Positions 43,726 through 53,095 are shown, numbered from the stretch's first letter. The stretch is DNA of 64,000 bases from Clostridium_AD sp036569345 (GCF_036569345.1 NZ_DATCQT010000203.1:1-64000); one strand, 5' to 3'. The notes: generated from the sequence alone by a model not told the origin. Translations and numbers: made by a program.

Positions 43726-43845
43726 ACTTCTAACAGAAGTTATTAATCTTCTTATAGAAGCTATTAAACTTCTTACAGAAGCTATTAATCTTCTTTTAGA
43801 AACTATTAAGTTTTCTATAAAAAATTAATCTTCTTATAGAAAATA
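43701..43845. repeat. 21-bp minisatellite, about six to seven units, starting in the end of the DUF4364 gene
   Basis: Units run at 43722-43742, 43743-43763, 43764-43784, 43785-43805, a shortened 43806-43824 and 43825-43845, typified by TTAATCTTCTTATAGAAGCT. The last codons of the gene (43701-43721) are a 20-bp version. One unit contains the short palindrome CTTCTNNNAGAAG. The array is open in one frame (+1 relative to the gene). Confidence 0.88.
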
Positions 43846-43849
43846 GGTT

Positions 43850-44731
43850 TTATAGAAATGTCATTCCTGTAGGCTCTCCGCCAATAGAAATGGCTTTTTT
43901 ATCTTCAGTTATTTTATCAATTCTAAAAAGTAGATTGTTATAGTTATCACCTACATACAAATATTTTTCGTCTTCTATTATACCTCTCGGCATACCTCCG
44001 ACCTCGATTTTCTTTATCTCTTTATAATTATTTATATCTAATATACTTACCGTACCATCTCCAAAATTTGATACATAACAATACCTTCCATTATAAAACA
44101 TATCAACAGGTGAATTGCCAACAGATATCTTGTTTAATACGAGGTAGTTTTTTAATGAAATTATACTTATACATCCTTTATTATCCATACCTATATTGCT
44201 TTCGCAGACTAAAATATAATTACCATCTGGGGTAATTACCGCTTTAGTAGGATATGCCCCCACCCTAATGTTTTTTATATTTCCATTTTTAGCAGAATCT
44301 ATTATTGTTATGCTATCACTATTCATATTTGCTACTATAATAAGATTTTTTCTTTTGCAAATATAAATACTATGTGGTGAATTACCGCAGGGAATGACTT
44401 CTATAATATTCTTTTTCTCTAAATCAAAAACTATCATATCATCAGAATCTCCACAAATAACATAAGCTTTATCATCATAAACTGATAAATCATTACAATG
44501 CATACCTACAAAATAACTTTCTGTTTTATTATTATTAACATCAACCACAGAGATGCTATTGTCATAACTATTAGCTGTTAACAGCTTATTTTTATAAACA
44601 TATATACCATGAGGACCAATTCTTTTGAGATTTTTTTTATCCAAATGTATTTTTTTTTCTTCTACAAATAAATCCAAGTTAACTTTTGATATGCAATCTG
44701 CTGACGTACTACATACATATAACTTTCTCAA
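43850..44731 (-). CDS. YVTN-type beta-propeller repeat protein
   Basis: 293 residues from a TTG start with AGGAGG eight bases upstream; the longest frame would add 17 residues. About seven repeated blades are visible, each with a pattern like GxxPxxIxxxxxxxxxYVxNxxxxxxxxxDxxxxK: PHGIYVYKNKLLTANSYDNS, PHSIYICKRKNLIIVANMNS, YPTKAVITPDGNYILVCES, PVDMFYNGRYCYVSNFGDG and MPRGIIEDEKYLYVGDN. No signal peptide, so apparently cytoplasmic. YncE-like proteins bind DNA or ligands in other bacteria; role here unknown. Confidence 0.8.
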   Translation of the reverse strand: MRKLYVCSTSADCISKVNLDLFVEEKKIHLDKKNLKRIGPHGIYVYKNKLLTANSYDNSISVVDVNNNKTESYFVGMHCNDLSVYDDKAYVICGDSDDMIVFDLEKKNIIEVIPCGNSPHSIYICKRKNLIIVANMNSDSITIIDSAKNGNIKNIRVGAYPTKAVITPDGNYILVCESNIGMDNKGCISIISLKNYLVLNKISVGNSPVDMFYNGRYCYVSNFGDGTVSILDINNYKEIKKIEVGGMPRGIIEDEKYLYVGDNYNNLLFRIDKITEDKKAISIGGEPTGMTFL

Positions 44732-44880
44732 ATTCCTCACCTCCTCATAACCATAATATGAAAATATCAATATTATGCTCACAATGTTTTACGAAAATTA
44801 ATTTCTTGAAATATAACTACTTAATAGTATATAATAATTATTGTATTTATTAAAATTACAAAAGAGGGGAGGAGTAATTT

Positions 44881-45129
44881 ATGTATAGTTATGAGCCAAC
44901 AGGCGTTTGTTCAAGAAAAATAAATTTTGAAATTGTAGACAATAAAATAACTGAAGTTGTTTTTATAGGAGGATGCCCAGGAAATGCATTAGGACTTTCA
45001 ACGTTACTTATAGGAATGGAAGTTAACGATGCTATAAAAAAACTTAAGGGTATTAACTGTGGTGATAAAAGTACCTCTTGCCCTGATCAATTAGCAATAG
45101 CACTTGAAAAATTAGTCGTAAATGCTTAA
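44881..45129 (+). CDS. TSCPD domain protein (TIGR03905-like)
   Basis: 82 residues. The name-giving motif TSCPDQLAIAL is at residues 64-74, with CPGNALGLSTLL earlier. The domain also occurs at the C-terminus of some ribonucleotide reductases; stand-alone versions have no assigned role. Start follows AGGGGAGGAG. Terminator 10 bp downstream. Confidence 0.85.
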   Translation: MYSYEPTGVCSRKINFEIVDNKITEVVFIGGCPGNALGLSTLLIGMEVNDAIKKLKGINCGDKSTSCPDQLAIALEKLVVNA

Positions 45130-45138
45130 ATAAATAAT

Positions 45139-45166
45139 AAAATGGATGCATGGGTGCATCCATTTT
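45139..45166. terminator. Terminator between TSCPD gene and folC
   Basis: AAAATGGATGCA pairs with TGCATCCATTTT across a 4-base loop. The arrangement suits both converging genes. Confidence 0.85.
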
Positions 45167-45190
45167 GCGTTTTCTCCTGCGTAACTACAA

Positions 45191-46549
45191 CTAAGAGCTT
45201 GAAACGTGAACATTACGTATTATTTTCCTCATATCTCCAACCATATATAAAGATCCAGACACTAATAATAAGTCACCGTCTTCACAATAACTCAAAGCTT
45301 TTTTATAAGCCAACTCATAATCTTCAATTGCCTCACATCTCGTAGTATATTTTTCTACTTGAATTTTTAATTTTTCTGCTAATTCTGCCCTATCGCTGTG
45401 GGGAGTAACAGTAATAACTCTGCAAACTTTGGGAACTATAGTTTTAATCATTGCATCCACTTGTTTATCTGCGAGAATTCCTAAAATCAATATTATTTTA
45501 TTGTAGGTAAAATACATGTCGATACTCTGAGTAAGTTTTTGTATGCCATCTATGTTGTGCGCTCCATCTATAACAACTAAAGGCTGTTTATTCATTACCT
45601 CCAGCCTTGCTGGCCACTTTACCTTTTTAAGGCCTGCAAGGATGTCTTCTTTATTAATTTTAAGACCTTGAACTACAAGCTCCTCTATAGCATGAACCGC
45701 TACAGAACAATTTAGTAATTGATGTATTCCTAAAAGTGCCAAGTCAATAATATAATCATTATTTTGGGTTTGAATTTTCACTTTTTGAGATATACCATTA
45801 TTACTAGCATTCACTGTAGTTTCCATTGCAGTCATTACAATGTTCTTTAAATTTCCCTTTCCTAAATATATAGCTGAATCCTTTGGTACTTTAATTAATT
45901 TGCATTTTTTATCGAAACATATTTTTTCTATTACTTCCTGACTTTCATTTTCCTGTGGATACATAATTATAGGGATTCCTCCCTTAATAATACCTGCTTT
46001 TTCATAAGCAATCTTACCTAAAGTATCCCCGAGTATTAGGGTATGATCAAGGCTAATAGATGTTATAATACTTAAAATAGGTGTAATTACATTTGTTGAA
46101 TCAAGTCTTCCTCCAATCCCCACTTCTACTACAACAAAATCTACATTATTGTTATAAAAATATAAAAATCCCACACAGGTAATGATTTCAAATTCCGTTG
46201 GATTACTATATCCAAGTTCTACTACTTTCTCTACTGCTTTAGAAACTTCCGTTACAATGTTACTTAAATCCCCTTTAGAAATATTCTTATTATCTATTTG
46301 TATCCTTTCTTCAAACTCTTCAATAAATGGAGATATATATGAACCTACCTTATATCCAGCTTCCACCAAAATCGTAGTCACCATAGCGGTAGTTGAACCT
46401 TTTCCATTAGTTCCTGCAATATGTATACATTTTAATTTTTTATGTGGATTTCCTAAAAATTCTAATATTTTTTCAGTTCTCTCAAGTCCTAGTTTACTAC
46501 CAAACTTGGCTGTGTCTTTTATATAAGCTTTAGCATCATCATAATTCAT
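45191..46549 (-). CDS. folC: Bifunctional folylpolyglutamate synthase / dihydrofolate synthase
   Basis: 452 residues from the ATG behind AAGGAAGGAT; the longest frame adds six residues from a TTG inside that site. Mur-ligase fold with P-loop IAGTNGKGSTTAM (about 48), a second ATP motif VVIDGAHNIDGIQ (about 325) and the folate-binding loop near SPHIEEFEE-like SPFIEEFEERI. It adds glutamate to dihydropteroate and to reduced folates. It lies downstream of valS on the same strand, with a hairpin between. Confidence 0.93.
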   Translation of the reverse strand: MNYDDAKAYIKDTAKFGSKLGLERTEKILEFLGNPHKKLKCIHIAGTNGKGSTTAMVTTILVEAGYKVGSYISPFIEEFEERIQIDNKNISKGDLSNIVTEVSKAVEKVVELGYSNPTEFEIITCVGFLYFYNNNVDFVVVEVGIGGRLDSTNVITPILSIITSISLDHTLILGDTLGKIAYEKAGIIKGGIPIIMYPQENESQEVIEKICFDKKCKLIKVPKDSAIYLGKGNLKNIVMTAMETTVNASNNGISQKVKIQTQNNDYIIDLALLGIHQLLNCSVAVHAIEELVVQGLKINKEDILAGLKKVKWPARLEVMNKQPLVVIDGAHNIDGIQKLTQSIDMYFTYNKIILILGILADKQVDAMIKTIVPKVCRVITVTPHSDRAELAEKLKIQVEKYTTRCEAIEDYELAYKKALSYCEDGDLLLVSGSLYMVGDMRKIIRNVHVSSS

Positions 46550-46592
46550 GCTTATCCTTCCTTTCAAATAACCGTCCCCTTAATTAAAAAGT

Positions 46593-46626
46593 CTCCTATG
46601 TTTCATTTAAACATAGGAGGTTTTTT
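46593..46626. terminator. Terminator between valS and folC
   Basis: CTCCTATGTTT pairs with AAACATAGGAG, T6 on the right and TTTTTAATT on the minus strand. It follows valS by about 25 bp. Confidence 0.85.
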
Positions 46627-46649
46627 AATTTATGTCTATTGTCACATGC

Positions 46650-49292
46650 TTATTTCAAATTTTCTATACTTTGAATTACTGAGCTATACATTTCTTTATA
46701 TTTTTCACCTTTAGCTTTTTCTTCTTCCACTACTTCTATTGGAGCTTTAGCTGTGAATTTTTCATTACTAAGCTTTTTCTCAACCCGTTCTATTTCTTTT
46801 TTTAATTTATCTTTTTCTTTATTCAATCTATCGAGTTCTACCTCTAAATCTACAAGTTCAAGTAATGGCATATAAACCTCGGCGCCAATAGTTACTACTG
46901 TAACTACATTTTCTGGTGCTTCACCTTTGGATGCTAAAAATTTCACTTCACTAGCTGATGCAAGTTTTTGGAAATAAACCATACCTTCCTCAAATGCTTC
47001 TTTTGCTTTTGTTGCATATATAAATACTTTAGCTTTTCTTGAAGGTGCTACATTCATATCTGCTCTAGCATTTCTAACATCTTTTATCGCTTCTATAATA
47101 TAATTCATATTTTCTTCAGCTTTTTCATCATTAAGTGTTTTGTCATACTCTGGCCACTTAGAAATAGTTATAGATTCATATTCATTATCTAAGTGAGTAT
47201 AAATTTCTTCTGTTATAAATGGCATAACAGGATGAAGTAGTTTAAGTCCAGTTTTCAATACTTTGTTTAATACGTTTAGTGCTATCCCCTTAGCCTCTCC
47301 ATCTTCTGCATATAATACTGGTTTAACAAGTTCAATATACCAATCACAAAATTCTGTCCACATAAAGTCATGAGTCTTTTGAAGTGCTATACCTATTTCA
47401 TATTTTTCAATATTTTCTGTGACTTCTTTTGTTACAGTGTTCATTCTTGATAATATCCACTTGTCGGCGGCAGTATAGTTTTTACTTTCTTTATATTTAG
47501 CCATTAATTCTTCATTATAATTCATCATAACAAACCTAGAAGCATTCCATATTTTATTGGCAAAATTTCTAGCTGCTTCAACTCTTGACTCATAGAATCT
47601 TATATCACTACCTGGAGAATTTCCTGTTGCTAATGAAAATCTTAGCGCATCTGCGCCATATTGGTCTATTACATCTAGTGGATCAATGCCATTTCCCAGA
47701 GACTTAGACATTTTTCTTCCTTGCTCATCTCTAACCATTCCATGAATTACTACTGTTTCAAATGGAACTTCCCCTAAATTATAAATCCCTGAAAAAATCA
47801 TTCTTGCAACCCAGAAGAATATAATATCATATCCAGTAACCAAAACACTTGTTGGATAGAACTGCTTTAAATCCTCTGTATTACTAGGCCAACCAAGTGT
47901 TGAGAAAGGCCATAAGGCTGAACTAAACCAAGTATCAAGCACATCTTTATCTTGAGTTAGATTTGTACTATTACATTTACTGCAGTTTGTTGGTGCATTA
48001 GCTGCTACTATCATTTCTCCACAGTCTTTGCAATACCATACTGGAATTCTATGTCCCCACCATAACTGCCTTGATATACACCAATCTTGAATGTTTTCCA
48101 TCCAATTGAAGTATGTTTTATCAAATCTCTCAGGAACAAATTTTGTCTTATTTTCCCGTACAGCCTCTATAGCTGGTTTCGCAAGAGATTCCATTTTAAC
48201 ATACCATTGTTTTGATAACATTGGTTCTACAGTTGTTTTACATCTATCGTGAGTACCTACATTGTGAGCATGGTCCTTTATTTTAACAAGTAGTCCTGCA
48301 ATACCCAAATCTTCTACTATGACCTTTCTTGCGTCATATCTGTCTAGTCCTGAATATTTTCCATAACCTTCATATATAGCTGCATTTTCATTTAAAACTA
48401 CTATCTCAGGAAGATTATGCCTTTTTCCTATTTGATAATCATTAGGATCATGTGCTGGGGTAATTTTAACTGCGCCTGTTCCAAACTCAATATCAACATA
48501 ATCATCTGCAATTATTGGTATTTCCCTATTTACTAAAGGCAGCATTATTTTTTTACCTATTAAATGTGTATAACGTGGATCTTTAGGATTTACTGCAACC
48601 GCAGTATCTCCAAGCATAGTTTCCGGCCTTGTGGTAGCTATTTCTAAAAATTCATTACTACCTATTATTGGATATTTTATATGCCAGAAGTGACCTGCTT
48701 GTTCTTCAAACTCTATTTCAGCATCTGATATCGCAGTATTGCATTTTGGGCACCAGTTTGTTATCCTATTGCCTTGATATATAAGTCCATCATTATATAA
48801 TTTAACGAAAACTTCTCTTACTGCATGATTTAAGTTTTCATCCATAGTAAAACTTTCCCTAGTAAAATCAACAGAACATCCCATTTTTCTTATTTGTCCT
48901 CTTATTTTTTCTCTATATTCATTAGTCCAATCCCAAACTTTTTCAAGGAAAGCTTCTCGTCCCATTTCTTTTTTCTTAAGACCTTGCTTTAAAAGTTCAT
49001 TCTCAACCTTTACTTCTGTGGCAATACTTGCATGATCTTCACCAGGAAGCCATAATGTGTTATACCCTTGCATTCTTTTAGTTCTTATTAGAATGTCTTG
49101 AAGTGTATTATCAAGAGCATGACCTAAGTGTAATTTCCCTGTAATATTTGGTGGTGGCATCACTATTGTAAATGGTTTTTTATCTTTATCTACGGTTGGA
49201 GTAAAAAAACCCTTTTCTTCCCACCATGCGTATAGCCTTTCTTCAAACTCTTTGGGATTATAATTCTTATCAATATTATTATTTTCTTCCAT
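46650..49292 (-). CDS. valS: Valyl-tRNA synthetase
   Basis: 880 residues, full class I enzyme. HIGH motif in PPPNITGKLHLGHAL (about 44-58), editing domain (about 185-330), KMSKS in GRKMSKSLGN (about 520), anticodon-binding helices, and a C-terminal coiled coil (LVDLEVELDRLNKEKDKL to the end) that binds tRNA. Preceded by a T-box with a valine GTA specifier. ATG follows AGGAGGGCTTAATTT. Confidence 0.97.
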   Translation of the reverse strand: MEENNNIDKNYNPKEFEERLYAWWEEKGFFTPTVDKDKKPFTIVMPPPNITGKLHLGHALDNTLQDILIRTKRMQGYNTLWLPGEDHASIATEVKVENELLKQGLKKKEMGREAFLEKVWDWTNEYREKIRGQIRKMGCSVDFTRESFTMDENLNHAVREVFVKLYNDGLIYQGNRITNWCPKCNTAISDAEIEFEEQAGHFWHIKYPIIGSNEFLEIATTRPETMLGDTAVAVNPKDPRYTHLIGKKIMLPLVNREIPIIADDYVDIEFGTGAVKITPAHDPNDYQIGKRHNLPEIVVLNENAAIYEGYGKYSGLDRYDARKVIVEDLGIAGLLVKIKDHAHNVGTHDRCKTTVEPMLSKQWYVKMESLAKPAIEAVRENKTKFVPERFDKTYFNWMENIQDWCISRQLWWGHRIPVWYCKDCGEMIVAANAPTNCSKCNSTNLTQDKDVLDTWFSSALWPFSTLGWPSNTEDLKQFYPTSVLVTGYDIIFFWVARMIFSGIYNLGEVPFETVVIHGMVRDEQGRKMSKSLGNGIDPLDVIDQYGADALRFSLATGNSPGSDIRFYESRVEAARNFANKIWNASRFVMMNYNEELMAKYKESKNYTAADKWILSRMNTVTKEVTENIEKYEIGIALQKTHDFMWTEFCDWYIELVKPVLYAEDGEAKGIALNVLNKVLKTGLKLLHPVMPFITEEIYTHLDNEYESITISKWPEYDKTLNDEKAEENMNYIIEAIKDVRNARADMNVAPSRKAKVFIYATKAKEAFEEGMVYFQKLASASEVKFLASKGEAPENVVTVVTIGAEVYMPLLELVDLEVELDRLNKEKDKLKKEIERVEKKLSNEKFTAKAPIEVVEEEKAKGEKYKEMYSSVIQSIENLK

Positions 49293-49356
49293 AAATTAAG
49301 CCCTCCTAAATAACAATTAGTATATTAATTTCTTTAGTATATGAATTTTAAAAACA

Positions 49357-49660
49357 ATAAAAAAAGAGCCTTCGTCTATAAAAGGACGAAAAGCTCGCGG
49401 TACCACCTTTTTTCCTGCAAATTTGCAGGCTCTTTAAAATTTAACGATTAAGAAAACCGTCTTTACCACCTATTCATAATTTATAAATTGGGTAAAGAAG
49501 CTCCGAAGCTACCTTCAAGGTTTTTCATATAGAAGATCTTACAGCCTTTGAATCTTCCTCTCTTAATATTAATTTCCTCTACTCCTCTTCATCTAAGCTT
49601 TTAAAAAATTTATGAAGTTTTCATTATTTTTAATTATACCTCTTAATTAACATATGTCAA
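49357..49660 (-). promoter_or_regulatory. T-box leader and promoter of valS (Val specifier)
   Basis: Promoter TTGACA (49660-49655)-16-TATAAT (49638-49633) read leftward. T-box sequence AAGGTGGTACCGCG at 49410-49397. Terminator stem 49366-49396 (GAGC...GCTC with TTCGTC/GACGAA) and T-run. The codon GTA (49512-49510) is in the expected specifier position next to GAAG/CTTC pairing. tRNA-Val(TAC) in this window is its natural partner. Confidence 0.92.
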
Positions 49661-49746
49661 GATATTTCATTTTTAAATTTAAAATGTCACAAATACACAT
49701 TCTTTCATATTATAGAATTATAACAACCTATAACATGGAGGTATTA

Positions 49747-50769
49747 ATGAAAATTAAAAAAATCTCTATTTTTTCTCTACTCCTCTCTCTCGCTCTAATA
49801 ATCACCTTATTTTCCGGATGCAAAAAAGCAACTACAAATACTCTAGTAACAGTAAAACTAAATGAAGTAGTTCGCTCTATATTCTATGCTCCTATGTATG
49901 CAGCTATATCACAAGGCTATTTTAAGGAGGAAGGCATTAATATTGACCTTTCAACTGGTCAAGGCGCTGACAAAACTATGCAACAAGTCCTAAGCAAAGC
50001 TGCAGATATAGGTTTTGCTGGACCAGAACAAGTTATTTACATCTACAATCAAAAGCGCGAAGACTATCCTATACTTTTTGCACAATTAACACAAAAGGAC
50101 GGTGCTTTCTTAGTGTCTAGGAAAGCTGAACCAAATTTCAAATGGGAATCCTTAAAGGGCAAAACTATAATAGGTGGAAGACCTGGTGGCGTACCTGAAA
50201 TGGCTCTTGAGTATGTTTTAAAAAGCCATGGTCTTACACCTGGCGTTGATGTGAACATTATTACGAACTTAGCTCTCACAGCTACATCTGGTGCTTTCAA
50301 GGCTGGCACAGGGGATTATGTTACTCTTTTTGAGCCTAGTGCTAGTTTGTTACAAAAAAATAATTCTGGATATAATGTAGCATCAATCGGAGCATCTGCC
50401 GGAACCATACCTTATACATGCTTTTTCGCTACGAAATCCTATATAGAAAAAAATCCACAAATAATACAAAAGTTCACTAATGCAATATATAAAGGTCAAA
50501 AATGGGTAAATAGTCATTCAGATGCGGAGGTAATTGCTTCAATTAAATCTTATTTCCCAGGTACAGATGAAGCAGTTCTTATTGAATCTATTAAAAACTA
50601 TAGATCAATAAATGCTTTCTCAACAACCCCAGTATTGACATCAGATAACTTAACCAAACTTATGGACATAATACAATCTTCTAAGGCAACCTTAATACCA
50701 ACAAGACCTGCTTTCAATACAATTGTTAATACTACCTTTGGTGAAAACGCAGTAAAAACTATAAAATAA
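49747..50769 (+). CDS. ABC transporter substrate-binding lipoprotein, NMT1/SsuA-like
   Basis: 340 residues from the ATG behind GGAGGTATTA; the longest frame would add 31 residues in front of that site. Signal peptide with lipobox LFSGC (Cys near 26). The mature part reads as an NMT1/SsuA-type periplasmic fold (YAPMYAAISQGYFKEEGINIDLSTGQGADKTMQ abbreviated: FYAPMYAAISQGYFKEEG; then ADIGFAGPEQ). This family binds sulfonates, nitrate, pyrimidine thiamine precursors or riboflavin. A matching ATPase and permease lie at 57.8-59.4 kb on the same strand. Ligand unknown. Confidence 0.85.
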   Translation: MKIKKISIFSLLLSLALIITLFSGCKKATTNTLVTVKLNEVVRSIFYAPMYAAISQGYFKEEGINIDLSTGQGADKTMQQVLSKAADIGFAGPEQVIYIYNQKREDYPILFAQLTQKDGAFLVSRKAEPNFKWESLKGKTIIGGRPGGVPEMALEYVLKSHGLTPGVDVNIITNLALTATSGAFKAGTGDYVTLFEPSASLLQKNNSGYNVASIGASAGTIPYTCFFATKSYIEKNPQIIQKFTNAIYKGQKWVNSHSDAEVIASIKSYFPGTDEAVLIESIKNYRSINAFSTTPVLTSDNLTKLMDIIQSSKATLIPTRPAFNTIVNTTFGENAVKTIK

Positions 50770-50808
50770 AAACCATCAATTTCTCCTGCGTGCATTGCCA
50801 CCGAACTT

Positions 50809-50979
50809 AAAACTAGAAATCCCATTAAGAAATTCTAATCTTTTGCTTATATAAAATGCCCTACCTCTGGGTAGTTCCCTGGGGAAGATAACAATTATTA
50901 ATTGTTATGCCTCCTGTGAGGCTTACGGGAATTTTATATTCACAAAAGAAGAATTTCTAAATGGGATTTCAATAGTTTT
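50809..50979. repeat. 171-bp palindromic element with four internal hairpins
   Basis: Outer arms of about 55 bp: 50809-50865 against the complement of 50930-50979, sharing AAAACTA, GAAATCCCATT, AGAAATTCT, TCTTTTG and ATATAAAAT. The centre holds CTACC/GGTAG, TTCCC/GGGGAA, ATAACAATTA/TAATTGTTAT and GCCTC/GAGGC sub-hairpins. No coding potential. Either a MITE-like element or a multibranched structured RNA. It lies downstream of the binding-protein gene. Confidence 0.75.
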
Positions 50980-51109
50980 GACGTTTCTTGTTGCAAGTCA
51001 CTCCTGAGCAAAATTTGTTATCATATTATTATTACTATCAAAAACAAATCAGGAATATTTACATGTTTCCCTATCTCTAAGCGAGTAACTTTCAGAATAA
51101 ATATCTACT

Positions 51110-51997
51110 TTATTTTATGGATGCTTCATAAATTGTCCGAATTGAATGGGATAGCATCAAATTGAATTCTTTGTCTGTTTGTTGTGCTGTCAATCCTTGT
51201 GATAACGCACGCGAAAAACTAGCAATCAGTCCGTTATTATGTGAAAGTTTTTCATTTGCTTCACTTTGAGTGTACCCTCCTGATAAAGCCACAACCCGTA
51301 ATATATGCGGATTATCCAATAAATCATGATAGAGGTTATCTTCTGTTGGTATTGAAAGTTTAAGCATCAATTTGACGTCTTTGTCAAGGGTAGATAATTG
51401 ATTGAAAATTTCAGTTTTTAATATTTTTTCTGATTTTTCCTTATCAACACTATGGATATCAACCTCCGGCTCGATAATTGGAACCAACCCAGCTTCAGTT
51501 ATTTTCTTGCCAATACTGAACTGTTGCTCAACTAGTTTTCGAATTCCTTCAGGATTAGCTTCTTTAATGACTGAACGCATTTTTGTACCAAAAATGTTTT
51601 TTTCAATCGCCCGTTTTAAGAGTTCTTTCAAATTGGGAATCGGCTTCATGAGTTGAACCCCGTTTTCAAGTTCTGCTAGCCCTTTATCGATCTTTAAAAA
51701 AGGCACAATACTTTTATTCTCCCAAAGAAAATCAGCGGTAAATTGATCACCAACTTTACGATCCATAGTGTTTTCAAATAAAATAGAACCCAAAATGTGC
51801 TCTGAATTGAATGCAGGGTCCGTGATAATACGTATTCTCATCTCGTGAACTAAATTGAACATCTCTTCGTCATTTGAATAACGATCTTTCGAAATACCAT
51901 ACTGAAAAAGTGCCTTAGGAGTACTTCCCCCACTTTGGTCTAAAGCAGCGATAAACCCTTTCCCAGCATGGATTTGATCCATTTGTTCCTGATTCAT
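51110..51997 (-). CDS. fda: Class I fructose-1,6-bisphosphate aldolase
   Basis: 295 residues from the ATG behind AAAGGGG; the longest frame adds 33 residues with no site. Matches the metal-independent bacterial class I type of staphylococci: GKGFIAALDQSGGSTPKAL (about 10-28), FGTKMRSVI, PIIEPEVDI and VKLMLKLSIP with the likely Schiff-base Lys, then VVALSGGYTQSEAN. It splits fructose bisphosphate in glycolysis or works in gluconeogenesis. Three 60-base lines I counted give 38-42% GC, above most neighbours, so transfer is possible. Extended -10 TGCTATAAT upstream (52052-52044, minus). Confidence 0.9.
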   Translation of the reverse strand: MNQEQMDQIHAGKGFIAALDQSGGSTPKALFQYGISKDRYSNDEEMFNLVHEMRIRIITDPAFNSEHILGSILFENTMDRKVGDQFTADFLWENKSIVPFLKIDKGLAELENGVQLMKPIPNLKELLKRAIEKNIFGTKMRSVIKEANPEGIRKLVEQQFSIGKKITEAGLVPIIEPEVDIHSVDKEKSEKILKTEIFNQLSTLDKDVKLMLKLSIPTEDNLYHDLLDNPHILRVVALSGGYTQSEANEKLSHNNGLIASFSRALSQGLTAQQTDKEFNLMLSHSIRTIYEASIK

Positions 51998-52122
51998 ATA
52001 ATTATCCCCTTTCATTTTTATTACTAAGTAACATCTTAATTTAATTATAGCACTTCTTACGTACAGATTTACAGCTAGATTCGCATCAATAGTCAATTTG
52101 GAACCCTGTATTTTTCACTACA

Positions 52123-52491
52123 CTATTCCATGCTATTCCATATTGGACATATAAAATAATATAACATTAATGATAATATTAATATAACTACCATATACAT
52201 AATTGCACCTAATATAAAACTAGAGGAAGTTATAAAACCTACTACTATTGAAATCAAGCAAGCAGATATATACAAGTACCACCCTAATTTTCTCCTGATA
52301 AATATTAGTATAAAACCTATAAGTTGAATTAAAGCTAAAATTATTGTTCTTAATGCATATGAATTCATTAATCCTCCTGGCTGTCTTGAAAAAGAATATA
52401 AATTATATAGTATACTTAAACTATATAATACTATTAATACCAATAAAATTACTGTTAACCACATTCCCCTTTCTTTGTTTTCCTTAACCAT
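52123..52491 (-). CDS. Small integral membrane protein, four predicted segments
   Basis: 122 residues. Hydrophobic segments at about 12-30, 45-63, 68-85 and 92-115. N-terminus basic and short (MVKENKERG). I do not recognise a family. ATG follows GAGGAGGATAAATA, so it is probably real. It lies between fda and a long gene-free stretch. Function unknown. Confidence 0.6.
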   Translation of the reverse strand: MVKENKERGMWLTVILLVLIVLYSLSILYNLYSFSRQPGGLMNSYALRTIILALIQLIGFILIFIRRKLGWYLYISACLISIVVGFITSSSFILGAIMYMVVILILSLMLYYFICPIWNSME

Positions 52492-52732
52492 TATTTATCC
52501 TCCTCCATAATATTTGATCACATATTGTTAAACAATAAAATACTACTTCAAAATAATATATTTACTTAATTATGTTTTAAGTAATGTATATTCATATAAA
52601 GATATTATTATTGATGTTTTTTAATGTACCCTAATAATACTTATGTTATATTTGTAAATTTCAAACTATATTATAATGATTTTTTAATTATTATTTAGGC
52701 TATGCTAGACAATATTGAGGATAAAGACATAT

Positions 52733-52770
52733 AAAAATAGACTTATCTATTTAAGACAAGTCTATTTTTA
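52733..52770 (+). terminator. Terminator without an upstream gene
   Basis: AAAAATAGACTT (52733-52744) pairs with AAGTCTATTTTT (52758-52769). A ten-codon frame (52702-52734, MLDNIEDKDI) ends just before it and could be the relic of a lost gene's end. Confidence 0.7.
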
Positions 52771-52861
52771 TGGTATTATTAAACGACATAATCCTAAAGA
52801 AAGCTAAAATAATATAATGATAATCTGAATGTTAATATCTTTTCTTATATTATGCTAACAA

Positions 52862-53043
52862 AAGTATATATTGCGTAAAATGCATTTGAACTCACCTTAG
52901 TGATTCTTAATTTATTTTAATTACAGATGCGTGAATAAAAATACATGTTTGAGCGTTAGCGAGTTTGTATTTTTTAGCAACTGTAATTAAAATAAATTTT
53001 AGAATTACTTGGTGACGTGAAAGCATTATAGCAATATATACTT
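52862..53043. repeat. Palindromic dispersed element, copy B (182 bp)
   Basis: Ends AAGTATATATTGC (52862-52874) and complement (53031-53043). Inner arms share TGATTCTTAA/AGTAATTCTAAAA, TTTATTTTAATTACAG and CACC. Core 52942-52969 (contains GAGCGTTAGCGAG) is the reverse complement of the copy A core over 28 bases. It lies 53 bp after the stop of the giant activase gene and might act as its transcript end. Confidence 0.85.
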
Positions 53044-53095
53044 GACCTTATAGCATAATTTGAGAAAAATTCGTAATTAACACTTCATTAAATTT

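Noticed and set aside
43722..43845. Tandem array considered as a CRISPR array
   Set aside because: Repeats are contiguous 21-mers without spacers and no cas genes are present.
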